From: Simmondsia chinensis
Taxonomy: Eukaryota > Streptophyta > Magnoliopsida > Caryophyllales > Simmondsiaceae
DNA: 64,000 bases
Assembly (NCBI GenBank): GCA_018398585.1
Contig: JAGTTD010000026.1
Span: 1,865,001 to 1,929,000, forward strand
Direction: 5' to 3'
Shown: positions 11,734 to 22,689 of the stretch, piece by piece
How the letters are laid out: each line of letters starts with the position of its first letter
Numbering within the stretch: position 1 is the stretch's first letter
The notes under the pieces: generated by a model
Told to the model about the DNA's origin: nothing
Database searches by the model: none
What the model saw: the letters and a program-made list of their open reading frames with translations, nothing else
Position numbers and translations under genes: made by a program

Positions 11734-13842
11734 ATGGTAAGAACACTAGGAGGACATGCTTCGACTTCGACTGCTCGGCATGGTGAGCAGAATCTGGGTC
11801 CAGATGACAGATCTGTGTTTCGTCTTCAGGAGCGTCATCGGTCGGAGGATGTTTGGAATGAAACGGTATGCCAGTAATCAATATTTATCCAATAATTTTG
11901 AGTTCTAATTATTCAAATAGTTGATTAATATATTTAATGTCTTTGTGTTACAGGGCAATGATGAGATCAGGGTAAGGATTCACCAGCTGTCAAACCTTCA
12001 GCCACCAGTGCGACCTTATGTCGTACAGGCTGGACTCATCGGAGTGACCCAAGTAGGTCACATCCCGATTGATAACGCATTGATTGGTGCTTTATTAGAG
12101 AGGCGTAGGCGGGAGACCCATACATTCCACCTAAGTGTTGGTGAGATGACACCAACACTGCAGGATGTTGCCGTCTTACTGGGTCTACGCATAGACGGTC
12201 GAGCAGTCACTGGTAGCACTACCCACAATTGGCAGAACCTCTGTCATTCTTTATTGGGTGCAGTCCCCCCATCACGAGCAATAAAGGGCAGCCTATTAAG
12301 AAGCACATGGTTGGGGGAACTGTGTGCACAAGCCCCTCCAACGCACGCTGATGAGTAAGTGTTGTTACAACACGACAGACGCTACATCCTTCATATATTC
12401 GGCTCCCTGTTGTTCACCAACAGCACTGGTAGTTGGACATCGATGGTCTATCTTCCATTGCTCGAAACGATGGAGGGGTGTAGTGAGTACAGCTGGGGGT
12501 CAGCTGTTTTTGCCAACCTATACAGACAAATGTGCCAGTGTTGCATGGCGGGCCGCACCCAAATCGGCGGGTGTGTTTTATTGCTCCAGGTATGGACGGC
12601 CAATTATATTCATGTTTAATTCTTTAATGTATTAAACCCCTAATTCCTACGTGCCATTACATGTGTAGTTCTGGTCATGGGAGCATTTACACATTGGTCG
12701 ACCGTTTATATCCGCGCCCCGTCCACTTGCACCTGCAATCAATGATCCGTTGCCGCCTTTGGGATCTCAGTAAGAGAAAATATTTTGTACATCTTGATTT
12801 AATGTATATGTAATATTACATATGTATTAAAATAATTTACTTCGTACTTGATCAGCTCAGTTGCCGCCCTGACATTCCGCGAGAATCCAAGGCAATGCCA
12901 GTCCTTCTACAGGGACCAACTTGATGTCAAAGAGCCACATTAGGTATATATATAAAAATAGACACAATTCTGTATTGTTAATATTTAATGTAATAACTAA
13001 GTTATTTTATCTGTGCTTAGGTTCAATGGACGCCTTACTGGCAATCTCGGTTAAGCACCTTGCCCGCGATTTGTGTCGAGGGTCGTCATATCTTGCGATA
13101 TCAGGGACCAATGATATGCTTTGGCATTGTAGAGCTGCATTGCCCTGACAGAGTGTTGCGTCCATTTTGATTAACGCAGCATATCCCGAATCATATCGAC
13201 ACTCTCGACTCCTTGCACAATACATCTCGTTCGGGCAGGTCTGATGAGAATTGGGAGATCTATCATTCGAACTGGATCGCGATATGGAACACACGGATGG
13301 ATTATATCGCCAACCTACGTCATCCTCCTACATCGCCTACAAATTACATGCGATGGTACTCCTCTATCACTAGGCGTCTTATAGTACGGCGTGAAGTGCA
13401 TGTTCCGCGTCGATCCCGGCTTCGTTATGAGCCAAGTGGCAACCAAATTCAACGAGTAGTAAGCACTTTGAAAACATTTGTCTCTTTTTTTATTCCACAA
13501 TATGTTTCGTTAACATTTGAATGTACCATTTGCTAGGTCGATGTTCTTAAAAAGCATGCTAAAAAGGCAGTTCAGAGGCTACGTAACACTGTTGACCACA
13601 CTGTAGAGTCTGTCTCCACAGAATGGCTAACTACTTGCTGTAGCGCAATAGATGTTGTCGGTGAGGGACATCAATTTGATCAGGCTATGCAAGAAGAAGA
13701 GTTTGACTATCGTTCATTTGGTGCTGTAGAAGGAAGTAGACGTGAACGTCAGCAACATAGTTTTTCGGTTCAGACGGAGTTTTCACGCTCACAGCATCGC
13801 GGTGAACCTCGTCGTAGATCGACGTCACGTTTTGTACCATAA
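11734..13842 (+). pseudogene. Plant-mobile-domain (PMD) gene, right arm
   Basis: Exon 1 11734-11865 (MVRTLGGHASTSTARHGEQN...), donor GTATGC. Exon 2 starts 11954 after GTGTTACAG and carries the PMD core (PVRPYVVQAGLIGVTQVG, EMTPTLQDVAVLLGLRIDG, YSWGSAVFANLYRQ) to a CAG|GTATGG donor. Exon 3 is 12669-12769. Exon 4 is about 12856-12942, exon 5 starts near 13020 (VQWTPYWQSRL), and the last exon starts at GTCGATGTT and ends at TAA 13840-13842. The product would be roughly 480 residues. In-frame TAA at 12356-12358 and TGA near 13170 are shared with the left arm; TAG ending exon 4 is private. The role in the element is unknown; co-residence with a MULE transposase suggests a mobility or anti-silencing factor (inference). 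Confidence 0.75.
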
Positions 13843-14054
13843 TTTACGTTGCTTATTTTTTTGTATTTTATTATTACAATGCATTTTTTCCTTATTTATT
13901 ACTCTATACATTATATAATGTGACCTCACTAATTTTTTTTTTGATACCGCACTTTATTATTTTGTTGTCAATTGAATTAGGGTTCGGGCTGCCATATGAC
14001 CGGAAGGGTTATAGGGTTCACGTGGGGGGTGACAAACAGCGTAGGAAGGGGAAA

Positions 14055-14140
14055 GGGTAACGGCGTTTGTACGCCGTTAGAGACAGCGTACGAAAGTCTC
14101 TTTTATACGCTGTTTCTAACGGCGTTCGAACGCCGTCAGA
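14055..14140. repeat. Cluster of ~20-bp perfect palindromes in the right arm
   Basis: AACGGCGTTTGTACGCCGTT at about 14059-14079 and AACGGCGTTCGAACGCCGT at about 14118-14137. Between and around them are further ACGGCGT/ACGCCGT half-sites and an inverted AGCGTA/TACGCT pair. The left arm has only one short remnant. They lie about 170-250 bp inside the element's right terminus. Confidence 0.7.
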
Positions 14141-14477
14141 GACGGCGTACGAAAGGCATTCAAATTTTGTTCTTCTTCGAACGCCTTTCGAAACGGTGTT
14201 TGCTGGTAACGCTACAGTAAAGTGTGCCATTTTCGTAAATATTTTTACAACCGTGCCATTTTGCTAAATTTTTTTGCAAAAGGTGCCAATTTGGTAAATT
14301 ATTCGTCAAAACCTTAATATACGAAATAAACGAGTACTCGAATAGTTAATCTAGTACGAGTTTTAGCAAACTTTAATACTCAATTCAAGTTCGAGTACTA
14401 CTTTGAGTACCTATATAGTTAATTGAGTTCGAGTCAAGTACTGAGATACTTGACTCGACTACACCTTTGAAGCCTGG

Positions 14478-15492
14478 AACCAATGCTAGTGGTGTCGGTC
14501 TTGGGGCTAGCACTGGCGCCAATAGGCATGGGGTTTAGCGCCGATAACGATAGGTGAATTCATACTGGGGAATGCGGTTGGGGATGTAAGAAAGTGGGGA
14601 TATTTACTCTAATTGGTGAACTAAAAATTTAAACACAAAGTTTTTTTGAACACTATTTAAATACAAAGTTTGTGAACTAAAAAACTTAATTCAGCAAATC
14701 TCAAGTATTAAAGTGTAATTAACGCCGATTATTTTATGTTGAAAATGGAATTATTCTTTACTATTTTTAGTAATGGGTGTTCTACATTAAGTATTTTCCT
14801 ATTCAGCATCTCGAAGAGGCAACAAGGACTGACTTAGACATGCAAAACAAAGTATAATTATTATGGGATTAATTAGTCTAGAAGGTCATTGACCAAAATT
14901 AATTAGTCTAGAGTATAATTTTAACTAAGCTACTGATCATAAAAATCACTTTTTTGAGTATTTAGAGTGTTTAGTGAAAATAAAAAGCGCAAAAATAATA
15001 TTTCTTCTTTAAAATTAAAGCAAAAATATGATTAAAAGTTTTTAAGATAAAAATGCTCTCATTCATAATTTAAAATATCGATTCTGGAAAAAAAAAAAAA
15101 AATCCAATAATTTTCACAACATGGCCAAACACGCTCTAATGCTTTAAGTCCTAGAAGAAAATACCCATTTAACATAACTCGGTACACATGTCAAAAAACC
15201 ATTGGATGATAAATATTTTGTACTGGAAATGCAATTATTCTTTCTTATTTTAAAGTAATGGATGATTATAGAGCTAAGTGTCCAAGAGCAACCAATAGAA
15301 GGTCATTGACCAAGATTAATGAGTCTACAAGATAATTTTATTTTAGCTATGGTTCATTGAAGCACAAAAAAGACAGGGATTATGAGTTCTAGAATTTAGT
15401 AGGAACTATATATATATATATGTATGAATTTTTTTTTTCTTCTAAATTCATGAGTATTCTTTTAAATATATAAGTAATTATAATTTTATTGT
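14478..15492. other. No gene
   Basis: After about 100 bp of GC-richer sequence continuing from 4375, this is AT-rich DNA. It has near-repeated phrases (GGTCATTGACCAA...TTAATTAGTCTAGA and a second version near 15,300), which look like an old duplication of about 450 bp. No coding signal. Confidence 0.4.
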
Positions 15493-15508
15493 CCAATTTT
15501 AAGAAATT

Positions 15509-15645
15509 GTTTTTTGGTAGGTCACTAGGGTCCACCCCTTAAAATCCCTCTAAAGGGGAGCCACAAGTACATAGTGGAGATTCGAACCCGAGTGGCGTGT
15601 AAAGCTGCTTGTGTTCTCTGCCACTCGGCTACGTCCCTAGGGGAC
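15509..15645 (-). mobile_element. tRNA-derived SINE
   Basis: On the minus strand: A box TAGCCGAGTGG and B box GGTTCGAATC, at tRNA-like spacing. The 16-bp duplication CCAATTTTAAGAAATT (15493-15508) / CCAATTTCAAGAAATT (15646-15661) differs by one base. Related copies are at 26083-26222 and, as a fragment, 25080-25120. Confidence 0.8.
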
Positions 15646-15689
15646 CCAATTTCAAGAAATTTATTTCTACTGAAAATCATACATTCTAA

Positions 15690-16560
15690 TTCCTTAGGGT
15701 GGGAGGATAGAATTGCAATTCCGTATTACCTCTATTGACCTGAAACTCAAAATGATTGAACTTAATTAACCTGAAGCTCAAGATGACTTGAAATTGAAAC
15801 ACCTGACCCAATCTAAATTTGACTTGAAACTCAAAATGACTCTAGTTGAACGACTTGAACCAGAATTGATTTGACCTGACCTAACCTGATCCACTTTAAC
15901 TCAAAATTGAGAATGCCCAGATTAATAGACACAAAATACGAGATGATTCAAACTTGAAATGATCATACCTAACTTCTGACTTGAACGAGACCCAATGAGC
16001 TAATCCAAAATTTGAGATGAACCAACCTAATTGACATGAAATCTAGAGATGACTAGCCAACTTAAAGTGAAACGACGAAGTCCGACCTAAATTTGAGCTA
16101 GCCCACATAACCCAGAGCTGGAAACAATGCCCATGTAACCCAGAGCCAGCCCACGTAACCCTAAATCAACCTACCCAATTCAAACCTGACCCTTGTTGAC
16201 CCAAATCTTAGAATGAGCCTATCTAATTAGCCCAAAATCTTATACAACTTGAGCAAGATATTATTCGAGCCAACTAAAGCCCAATCCGAGTTGACCAGAA
16301 ACTCAGCATGACTCTAATTTGAGATGATTCAATCCAACCGAAACCAGATCGATGTTGTCTAGAAATCCCGGAATAATCTAACTCAGTTGACTTAAAATTC
16401 AAGAAAATTAATTATGGAATTACAACTCCAATCTTCAATTCTTTTAATTGGCCAAAAAATAAAATTTCAATTCCATACTAATTGCAATTCCATCAGAATT
16501 GGAACTAGAATTGTGATTCTACAACTCAATTCTAATTTCATGTGCCAAACAGAGTCTAAA
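15690..16560. repeat. Degenerate short-period repeats with inverted ends
   Basis: From 15,730 to 16,400 variants of GACTTGAAACTCAAAATGA and CCTGACC-type phrases recur irregularly. The stretch is framed by AATTGCAATTCC near 15,710 and inverted AATTC/GAATT-rich sequence to 16,550. It may be a MITE with an internal minisatellite. No coding signal. Confidence 0.4.
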
Positions 16561-16692
16561 GGAAAGTTGCTTTGCCTTATACATACAAAAATTTGAACAA
16601 ACAGTCATACAATCATTCATATCACATTTCTAGACCTCCTTGATAGTTTTCATGCATTGAAATTCATTTATGAATATGTCGAATTAAATAAA

Positions 16693-17246
16693 GGGAAATT
16701 ATCACTTGGATATTTTGAGGTTTGACCATTTATTACCTATGTACCTTAACATTTCAAGTATATCTGGAGTACCTTGAGATCTAAAAAATTTGTTGTACCC
16801 TGGAGTTTTAAATTTGGACAATATGGGTACCCTTTTGAGAAAATTCGATAAATTTTGCTCGAAAATGCAAACGTGCAATATACTTCCACAATATATTAGT
16901 ATCTTTATTAAAATCTGATGATTTGTTTCAAAAAAATGCTAACAAGACACATGATTTCGGCAATATACAGGTCATTTAAATCAAAATTCAATGAACTTTT
17001 TATTATAATTTGTTGGATTTTTGAAGAAAATATCGTCTCGCTTGTATATATTATCATAATCATATACTACATTAACATTCTTGGTATAAAATTGGTCACA
17101 TTCTTACAAAAATTCTTCAAATTCTAACCTTGGGCACCTATTCATAAAATATTCAAACCTCAAGGTTTTTCATTGTATATATTGAAATGACATGACCCTT
17201 AAGTGATAAATGTTCAAACCTCAGAATACATAAGTGATAATTTCCC
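16693..17246. mobile_element. MITE, Mutator-like duplication length
   Basis: Ends GGGAAATTATCACTT and AAGTGATAATTTCCC are good inverted repeats. The flanking 9-mers TTAAATAAA and ATAAATAAA match in 8 of 9. It is the best copy of the family also at 2893-3461 and, interrupted, 22335-24015. Confidence 0.65.
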
Positions 17247-17255
17247 ATAAATAAA

Positions 17256-17620
17256 ATACAACATTCCCATAAATAAAATACAACATACATTAGTCTAAAG
17301 GACGTTACAAAAATATCTCATATAAAAGCCAATCATAATGTTTAGCTCAAAATCCGATATCAGAACGGATTTTATATTTTTTGATTCTACATGAACAAAA
17401 ACCCTTCAGAAGAGGGAAAGAGGAGTCATTCGTGCAGGAATATGATATATAGATTACAATAAACCTGGACTCAAAAACCCCAATATGCAGTGCATAGGTC
17501 CCAAGTACAGTTAGGGAACAACATATCCACAAAAATCACACATACCCACCTGGACTATCTCATATACTATTATTATTATATAAATTAACCAATAATGAGC
17601 TCAAAGTTTACAAGCCTATT
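17256..17620. other. No recognisable gene
   Basis: A 60-codon ORF on the minus strand (17347-17532) has no recognised domain. It could be a fragment of a 3' exon, but no splice or conservation argument supports this. Confidence 0.3.
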
Positions 17621-17623
17621 TTA

Positions 17624-18465
17624 GGGCCTGTTTAAAATTGTTGTGAAAAAATTGCTCATTTCAAAAGCACTTTCTATAAAAGCCCTTCTTTAAAAAGCGT
17701 TGTTTTGAAGAAGCAGTTTATGTTTGGCTCAACCAGTCAGAAGCACTTATTTTATTAGTGTTAGTGTTTCACCAGTGTTTAAGAAAAAGTGTTTTTTTCT
17801 GTCAAAGTATCAAAAAGGACACGGGCAGAAGGCTTTTATAGTCAACAGTGTTTGGATATAGAAAATTGATTTTATATAGTTTTTTTTTAGTATATATTAA
17901 TTATTTTATGTTTTAAATTTTTATAAAATAACAATGAATTGTAAAGTAAAAATAATATTTTTTTTTATTTTATCCATAATTTAGTGTTATTTCTTAAAAA
18001 CTTAAAAACCTAAAATGACTATTATTAATATTATTCTTATTGTTGTTGTTATTATTATTATCATTAAGTAAAAAAAAATACAATAAATATAATATATATA
18101 TATATATATAATATGAGTAATATAACAAACTTGTACATTTCAAACTTGTATATAGATAGCATAAGTAATATGGTTTTGAAAGATGATATTTGTGTAAAGA
18201 TATGGAGAATTTTAATGTTTTGAGTAGGAGTATTATTGTCCTGAAAATTTTAAGCTTTTTATTCTACTTTTGCTTATAATCAGAAGCACCAAATTTTTGC
18301 TTCTGCTTATAAGCAAACAAAAATAGCTTCTACTTTTAATAAAAAGCGCTTTTTGATGTCTGCCAAACACCCTCCAAACTCCAGAAAAGTGCTTTTTCCC
18401 AAAAAAAAAAAAAAAAAAAAAAAAAAACACTTATTTCCCCAGAATAAGCAATCCCAAATAGGCCC
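17624..18465. mobile_element. Tourist-like (PIF/Harbinger) MITE
   Basis: Starts GGGCCTGTTT and ends AAATAGGCCC, with 3-bp TTA duplications (17621-17623, 18466-18468). Long subterminal inverted AAGCACTT-type motifs. It carries a 27-base A run near 18,400. A shorter sister copy is at 63190-63637. Confidence 0.7.
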
Positions 18466-18622
18466 TTAGTATCGTCTTTAATTTGCATTTTGCTTGTTTT
18501 AAATAATTAAATCACTTTTTGGATGTGATATCTTCTAGTTTGTAATTTCTTGTTTTTAATTTTAGCGAAACTGGAAATAGAAAATCAAAAGGCAGAAATA
18601 TTGTTTTCAAAACTGATTTTTA

Positions 18623-18966
18623 GAGCTTGTTTAATATCGTCTTTTATTTGTAATTTTTGGCTCTGGACAAACTAAAAATGAGGTTTTAATAGGTGGTTTT
18701 TTTTTGTTTTTGGTTTTCTTTTTCAAGTTTTACTTAAACTGGGAAGAAATTGACAACAAAAAAAACAAAAAGGAAAAAAATCATTTAAAAAATATAGTTT
18801 TTAATTTATAAAAAATCCAAAAAAACATAAACAGAAAACAATACCAGACAAAATATAGTTTTTACTTTATGAAAAAACCAAAAAAACATAAACAGAAAAC
18901 GATACCAGACAAGCGCCCATTATTTCAAAACTCAAAAAATTGCAAATAGAAATTAATACCGGGCTC
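18623..18966. mobile_element. Small Tourist-like MITE, TATCGTCTTTTATTTG family
   Basis: Inverted ends GAGCTTGTTTAATATCG and TTAATACCGGGCTC. The interior is mostly A/T-rich inverted repeat, with an internal direct duplication (ACATAAACAGAAAACRATACCAGAC, two copies). Relatives at 33692, 35255 and 40854. Confidence 0.5.
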
Positions 18967-21056
18967 TAAGCTATTAGGTGAAAGACTAGGAAGGGTTTTT
19001 ATACTAACGGGTCCCTTAATGCAAATGTCTATTGGACTCGAATCATGATTAGTGCACACAAGTTTACCTGATATCTTGTATTGAAATTATGTAATTACAT
19101 TAGCAATGGGAGCTCAACTCACAACCTTAAGGTCAACAAGGCTCTAATGCTCAAGAAAGTGATAAAGCTATTAGGTGAAGATATAAGAATGATTTTATAC
19201 TCTAATAGGCTCCTCACACGAATGCCCATTAGATTTGACTCGTGAATAGTACACAAATCCACCTCGTATTGGACTAATGTAATTAATATCAATAGTGGGA
19301 GTTGTTGGGATTCAAACTCCCAACCTCACAGTCAACAAGGCTCTAATACCATGTCAAGAAATCATCTCAAAAGCTTAAACTATTAGATGAAGGTCCGAGA
19401 ACTATTTTCTCTAACAATATCTCTCTCATGAATGCCCATTGAGTTTGAAGCACGTATAGTACACAAGCCCACCTCATAATTTGTGTTGAAATTATATAAT
19501 TAACATTAACAATGGAGGCTATTGAGATTTAGACACAATCTCTTAGTCAAGAAGGTTCTGATACTATATTAAAGAACCAACTATTCGAAAAAATTTAAGC
19601 TATTAGATAAAGGTACATGAATAGCTTTACACTCTAATATGTCCCTTCACACGAATGTTCATTGCGCTTGAGATGCAGATAATGCATAAGTCTACCTCCT
19701 ACCTCATACTGAAATTCATAACTAATATGAACAGCTATTGAGATGCTCACAATCTCTTGGTCAATAAGATTCCCATATCATGTCAATGAACCAACTATTC
19801 CCGAAAGCTTAAGCTATTAGGTAAAACTTCAAGAATAGTTTTATATTCTAACAAGCCCTCTCACACAGATGCCTAATGGCTTCAGCACATGAATAGTGCA
19901 CAAATTTAACTCATACTTATTTTGAACTTATGATTAATATTAACGAACAGGACCTATTGAGATTTGAACTCGTGATTACTCAAACAACAAGGCTTTGACA
20001 CAATGTTTAAAACATCCCTCCCCAAAAATTGAATCTATCAAATGAACGTACAGGAATGATTTTATACTCTAACAGGCCCTCTTACATGAATGTCGGTTAG
20101 TTTTGAAGCGTGGATAGCATACAAATCCATCTCATATCTTTTGTTAATATTATGTAAGTAATATTAACAGTGGGAGGTATTGGGATCCAAGCTCGTTATA
20201 TCTTGGTCAACAAGAGTTCCAATACAATGTCAAGGAACCAACTATCCTAAAAGCTTAAGTTATTAGATGAAGTTTTAGGAATAGTGTCAAGGAACCAACT
20301 GCACTATAAGCTTAATCTTGTAGATAAACGGAAATGATTTTATACTCTAACATATCCCTTCACATGAACGTCCATTGACACACAAGTCTACTCAATACCT
20401 TGTTTGAAATAAGTAATTAATATTAAAGTGGGAACTATAACCTATTGAGATTAGAACCTATAAACTCTCAACCAACAAAGCTCTAATACCATATCAAGGA
20501 ACCAACTATCCTCAAAAATTTAAGCTATTAAGTAAAGATACATGAATGATTTTATACTCTAATATGTCTTCTCACACTAATGCCTATTGTGCTCAAAACG
20601 TGGATATTGCATAAGTTTACTCCAACCTTATATTGAAACTCGTAATCAATTTCAACAATAAGTCCTATCCAGATTCAAACTGGCAATCTCTCGATCAACA
20701 AGACTCTAATAACATATCAAAGAACCAACTATCACAAAAAATTTAAGCTATTAAGTAAACAACAAGTATAACTTAACTCTTTAACATTAGATTACCTGAA
20801 CCAAGCCCTAAAACAAGAAATTGCAGTAATCCTCATTTCCATTTTATTTTTCCTTCATCAAACTCGCAATTGCTTAGTCAACACACTCTGATACCATATA
20901 AAAGAACCAACTATCCTAGAAGCTTAAGCTATTAGGTACACAAGTCCACCTCATACCTTAGTTAGAAATTATGTAATTAATATTAACAATTGAAGCTATT
21001 GAAACTCAAACTCACAATCTCTCAGTGAGCAAGGCTTTGATACGATGTCATGAAAG
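18967..21056 (-). repeat. Tandem array of the TRIM retrotransposon unit (~10 units)
   Basis: A ~190-225 bp unit recurs: LTR core (AACCAACTATCC...TTAAGCTATTAGG...TTTTATACTCTAA), then internal sequence with CACACGAATGCCCATT and CTCATACC, then a primer-binding-site motif (CTCTAATACCAT, the complement of TGGTATCAGAG). LTR cores are near 18967, 19155, 19374, 19588, 19804, 20030, 20252, 20515, 20744 and 20918, with an outlier near 21,345. Read on the minus strand it is LTR-PBS-internal-PPT-LTR repeated. The same unit is a lone 292-bp element at 1194-1485. Units are 75-85% alike by eye, so the array is old. Confidence 0.75.
20782..20872 (-). repeat. Duplicated host exon fragment inside the TRIM array
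   Basis: TTACCTGAACCAAGCCCTA through CCTTCATCAAACTCGCAATT repeats, with changes, the sequence at 21397-21487, which is exon 2 and donor of the gene starting at 21.7 kb. The two copies are about 615 bp apart and each is preceded by a TRIM LTR core. Confidence 0.65.
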
Positions 21057-21396
21057 TCTGAATAAATTTTTCATGGTCATATTGCAGTTGGGTTTAAATT
21101 AGGTAAACAAGTAGGTGTGTATTAGGTCACTTGCGTTTAACATGATTCAGCTTTTACAAATTATGTTATTAACTTAATTTCAATTTCGCTATCAAACTAA
21201 ATTGACTGGAATTAAATTGACACAATTAAAAGGTATATTGTCTTAAATAATGCTTCATACTAACAATTAGAGCTAATACGATTCAATCTTGCAATCTCTC
21301 CGTCAATAAGATATCGATACCATATTAAAAAACTAATTACCTCAAAATTTTAAGCCATAAGGTAAAGAACAGGAATAATTTATATTCTAAACATTA

Positions 21397-21770
21397 GGTT
21401 ACCTGAACCAAGCCCTAGAAAACGAAATCGCAGCAATCTTCATTTGAAAATTCTATTTTCCTTCACCAAATTCACACAATTAGCACAGATTCCGCCGATT
21501 TCCTCGCCCAATTTGCACCGCCCATTGCACGATCTGCGAAGAAAACCCTAATTTAATCGAAAAATTCATCGACAGAAGAAGAATAGAATAAAATCTAGTA
21601 AAACGTGAGCTAAAAACAGAATTAATAATGGAGATTTTCATACCAGCAGCAGAGAAAATTGATGATCCGATTTTGTTGGAATGAATATTAAAATTGTTCG
21701 TACGATTGTTCTTCTTCCATAGCCGGCTTTGCACGACTGTGATGAAGAGAGATGAGATGCGGTGACGTGG
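21397..21770 (-). CDS. 5' end of an unidentified gene (two short exons)
   Basis: Read on the minus strand, a TATA-like TATAAGT lies near 21,790. A first exon of about 120 nt ends CTGCTGCTG|GTATGA near 21,643. An intron of about 107 nt with TTTTCTTCGCAG follows. A second exon of about 135 nt ends GGTTCAG|GTAACC at about 21,407. The first ATG reads only MEEEQSYEQF; an ATG in exon 2 (MGGANWARKSAESVLIV) also ends early, so these exons are probably mostly 5' UTR or use a later ATG (MKIAAISFSRAWF). Downstream exons are not found; the TRIM array begins where intron 2 would be. Product unknown. Confidence 0.35.
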
Positions 21771-21799
21771 ATGAGAAAAGCCTGTACTTATATTTTAAC

Positions 21800-22334
21800 A
21801 CGTTAATATTTTTAAAAATAATAAAAAATATTCTTACTTTTTTTAAATTATAAAAGATCCCTAAATTTCTATGGTATTAATAAAAAAGTTTTTCTTAAAC
21901 ATAATAACGTCATTTTTTAATTGACAGAGCTGACATAACAACTGTTTCTTATTAATACTACAATAACATGACAAAACGAAGGCTTCAACACCCTTATTTA
22001 TACTTTATAAGCACGAAATTTGAGATATTTTATTATGTAAAAACTATATATTTTCACTTAATTTGTTCCAAAATAGGGTTATTAAAGGGTATTTTGTCAT
22101 TTTACTGTAACATTAATCAAGACACAACTGTCATATAAGTTTTGTCGATTAAAAATGACGTCATTACATCAGATAGGGGCCTTTTTATTAATGCGACAAA
22201 AACTTAGGGGACTTTTTTATTAATATGACAAAAACTTAGAGGTCTTTTTAATAATTCAAAAAAGTTAGAGTTCTTTTTATTATTTTTAAAAATGTCGAGG
22301 TGCTAAAATTTCATATATATTCATTTATTATATT
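21800..22334. other. AT-rich upstream region, no gene
   Basis: Contains partly inverted A/T phrases around TTTTATTAAT and GTCATT, likely another decayed MITE spanning about 21,800-22,310 (ATTTTTAAAAATAATAAAAA near the left, mirrored near the right). Nothing else seen. Confidence 0.3.
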
Positions 22335-22641
22335 GGAAAACTATCAGTTTAATACCTTGAGGTTTTATTATTTATTATTTAGATATTTGGATATTTTAAT
22401 ATATAACGAGGTACTATAAGATTTGAATATTTTATCGCTTAGATACTTATATCAGAATTCAGTAAATTATTTCGACAATCAAACCAATTTTATATATATA
22501 TAAAGTTCATTGAATATTAAACATTTTCAGTGCACAAGGGCGGATGTTTTAATATATAATGAAATATCATAAAATTTGAATATTTTATAATTTAGGTACT
22601 TATTTTAGAATTTAATGAATTTTTGTAACAATCAAACCAAT

Positions 22642-22689
<48 letters not shown>

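Larger units (their letters stand above)
4724..14304. mobile_element. Giant palindromic Mutator-like element (9.6 kb)
   Basis: The element begins GAATAATTTACCAAATTGG and ends with its reverse complement. It is bounded by a perfect 9-bp duplication, GTCAAAACC (4715-4723 and 14305-14313), the length expected for Mutator transposition. Almost all of it is an inverted duplication: arm 4724-9402 and arm 9523-14304 around a 120-bp spacer. Each arm reads outward from the centre: a MURA-type transposase, then a plant-mobile-domain gene. There is no target duplication at the centre. So the palindrome integrated as one unit, not as two neighbouring insertions. The arms differ by scattered substitutions and indels, including arm-specific stop codons. 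Confidence 0.9.
9523..14304 (+). repeat. Right arm of the giant inverted repeat
   Basis: Reverse-complement partner of 4724-9402, beginning at TTGAATAATAAG. It is slightly longer, with private small palindromes near its outer end. Confidence 0.9.
4376..14469. mobile_element. hAT-like non-autonomous element, split by the palindromic MULE
   Basis: The left piece (4376-4714) begins TAGGGGTGTAT and is full of CGAGTA/ACTCGA motifs. The right piece (14314-14469) has the same motifs and ends near TACACCTTT. Flanking 8-mers AAGGCTGG (4368-4375) and AAGCCTGG (14470-14477) differ by one base, fitting an aged 8-bp duplication. The intact relative at 46801-47570 has the same ends and motif style. Without the insertion it would be about 500 bp. 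Confidence 0.6.

Noticed and set aside
4724..14304. Two independent MULE insertions in opposite orientation
   Set aside because: No duplication or element terminus exists at the centre, while a perfect 9-bp duplication bounds the pair.
4724..14304. Simple assembly artefact (one arm written twice)
   Set aside because: The arms differ by many substitutions, indels and arm-specific stops, and the spacer and outer flanks are consistent. Long-read confirmation is still advisable.
15730..16400. Possible repeat-protein gene
   Set aside because: The recurring GACTTGAAACTCAAAATGA phrases have no constant period or open frame.
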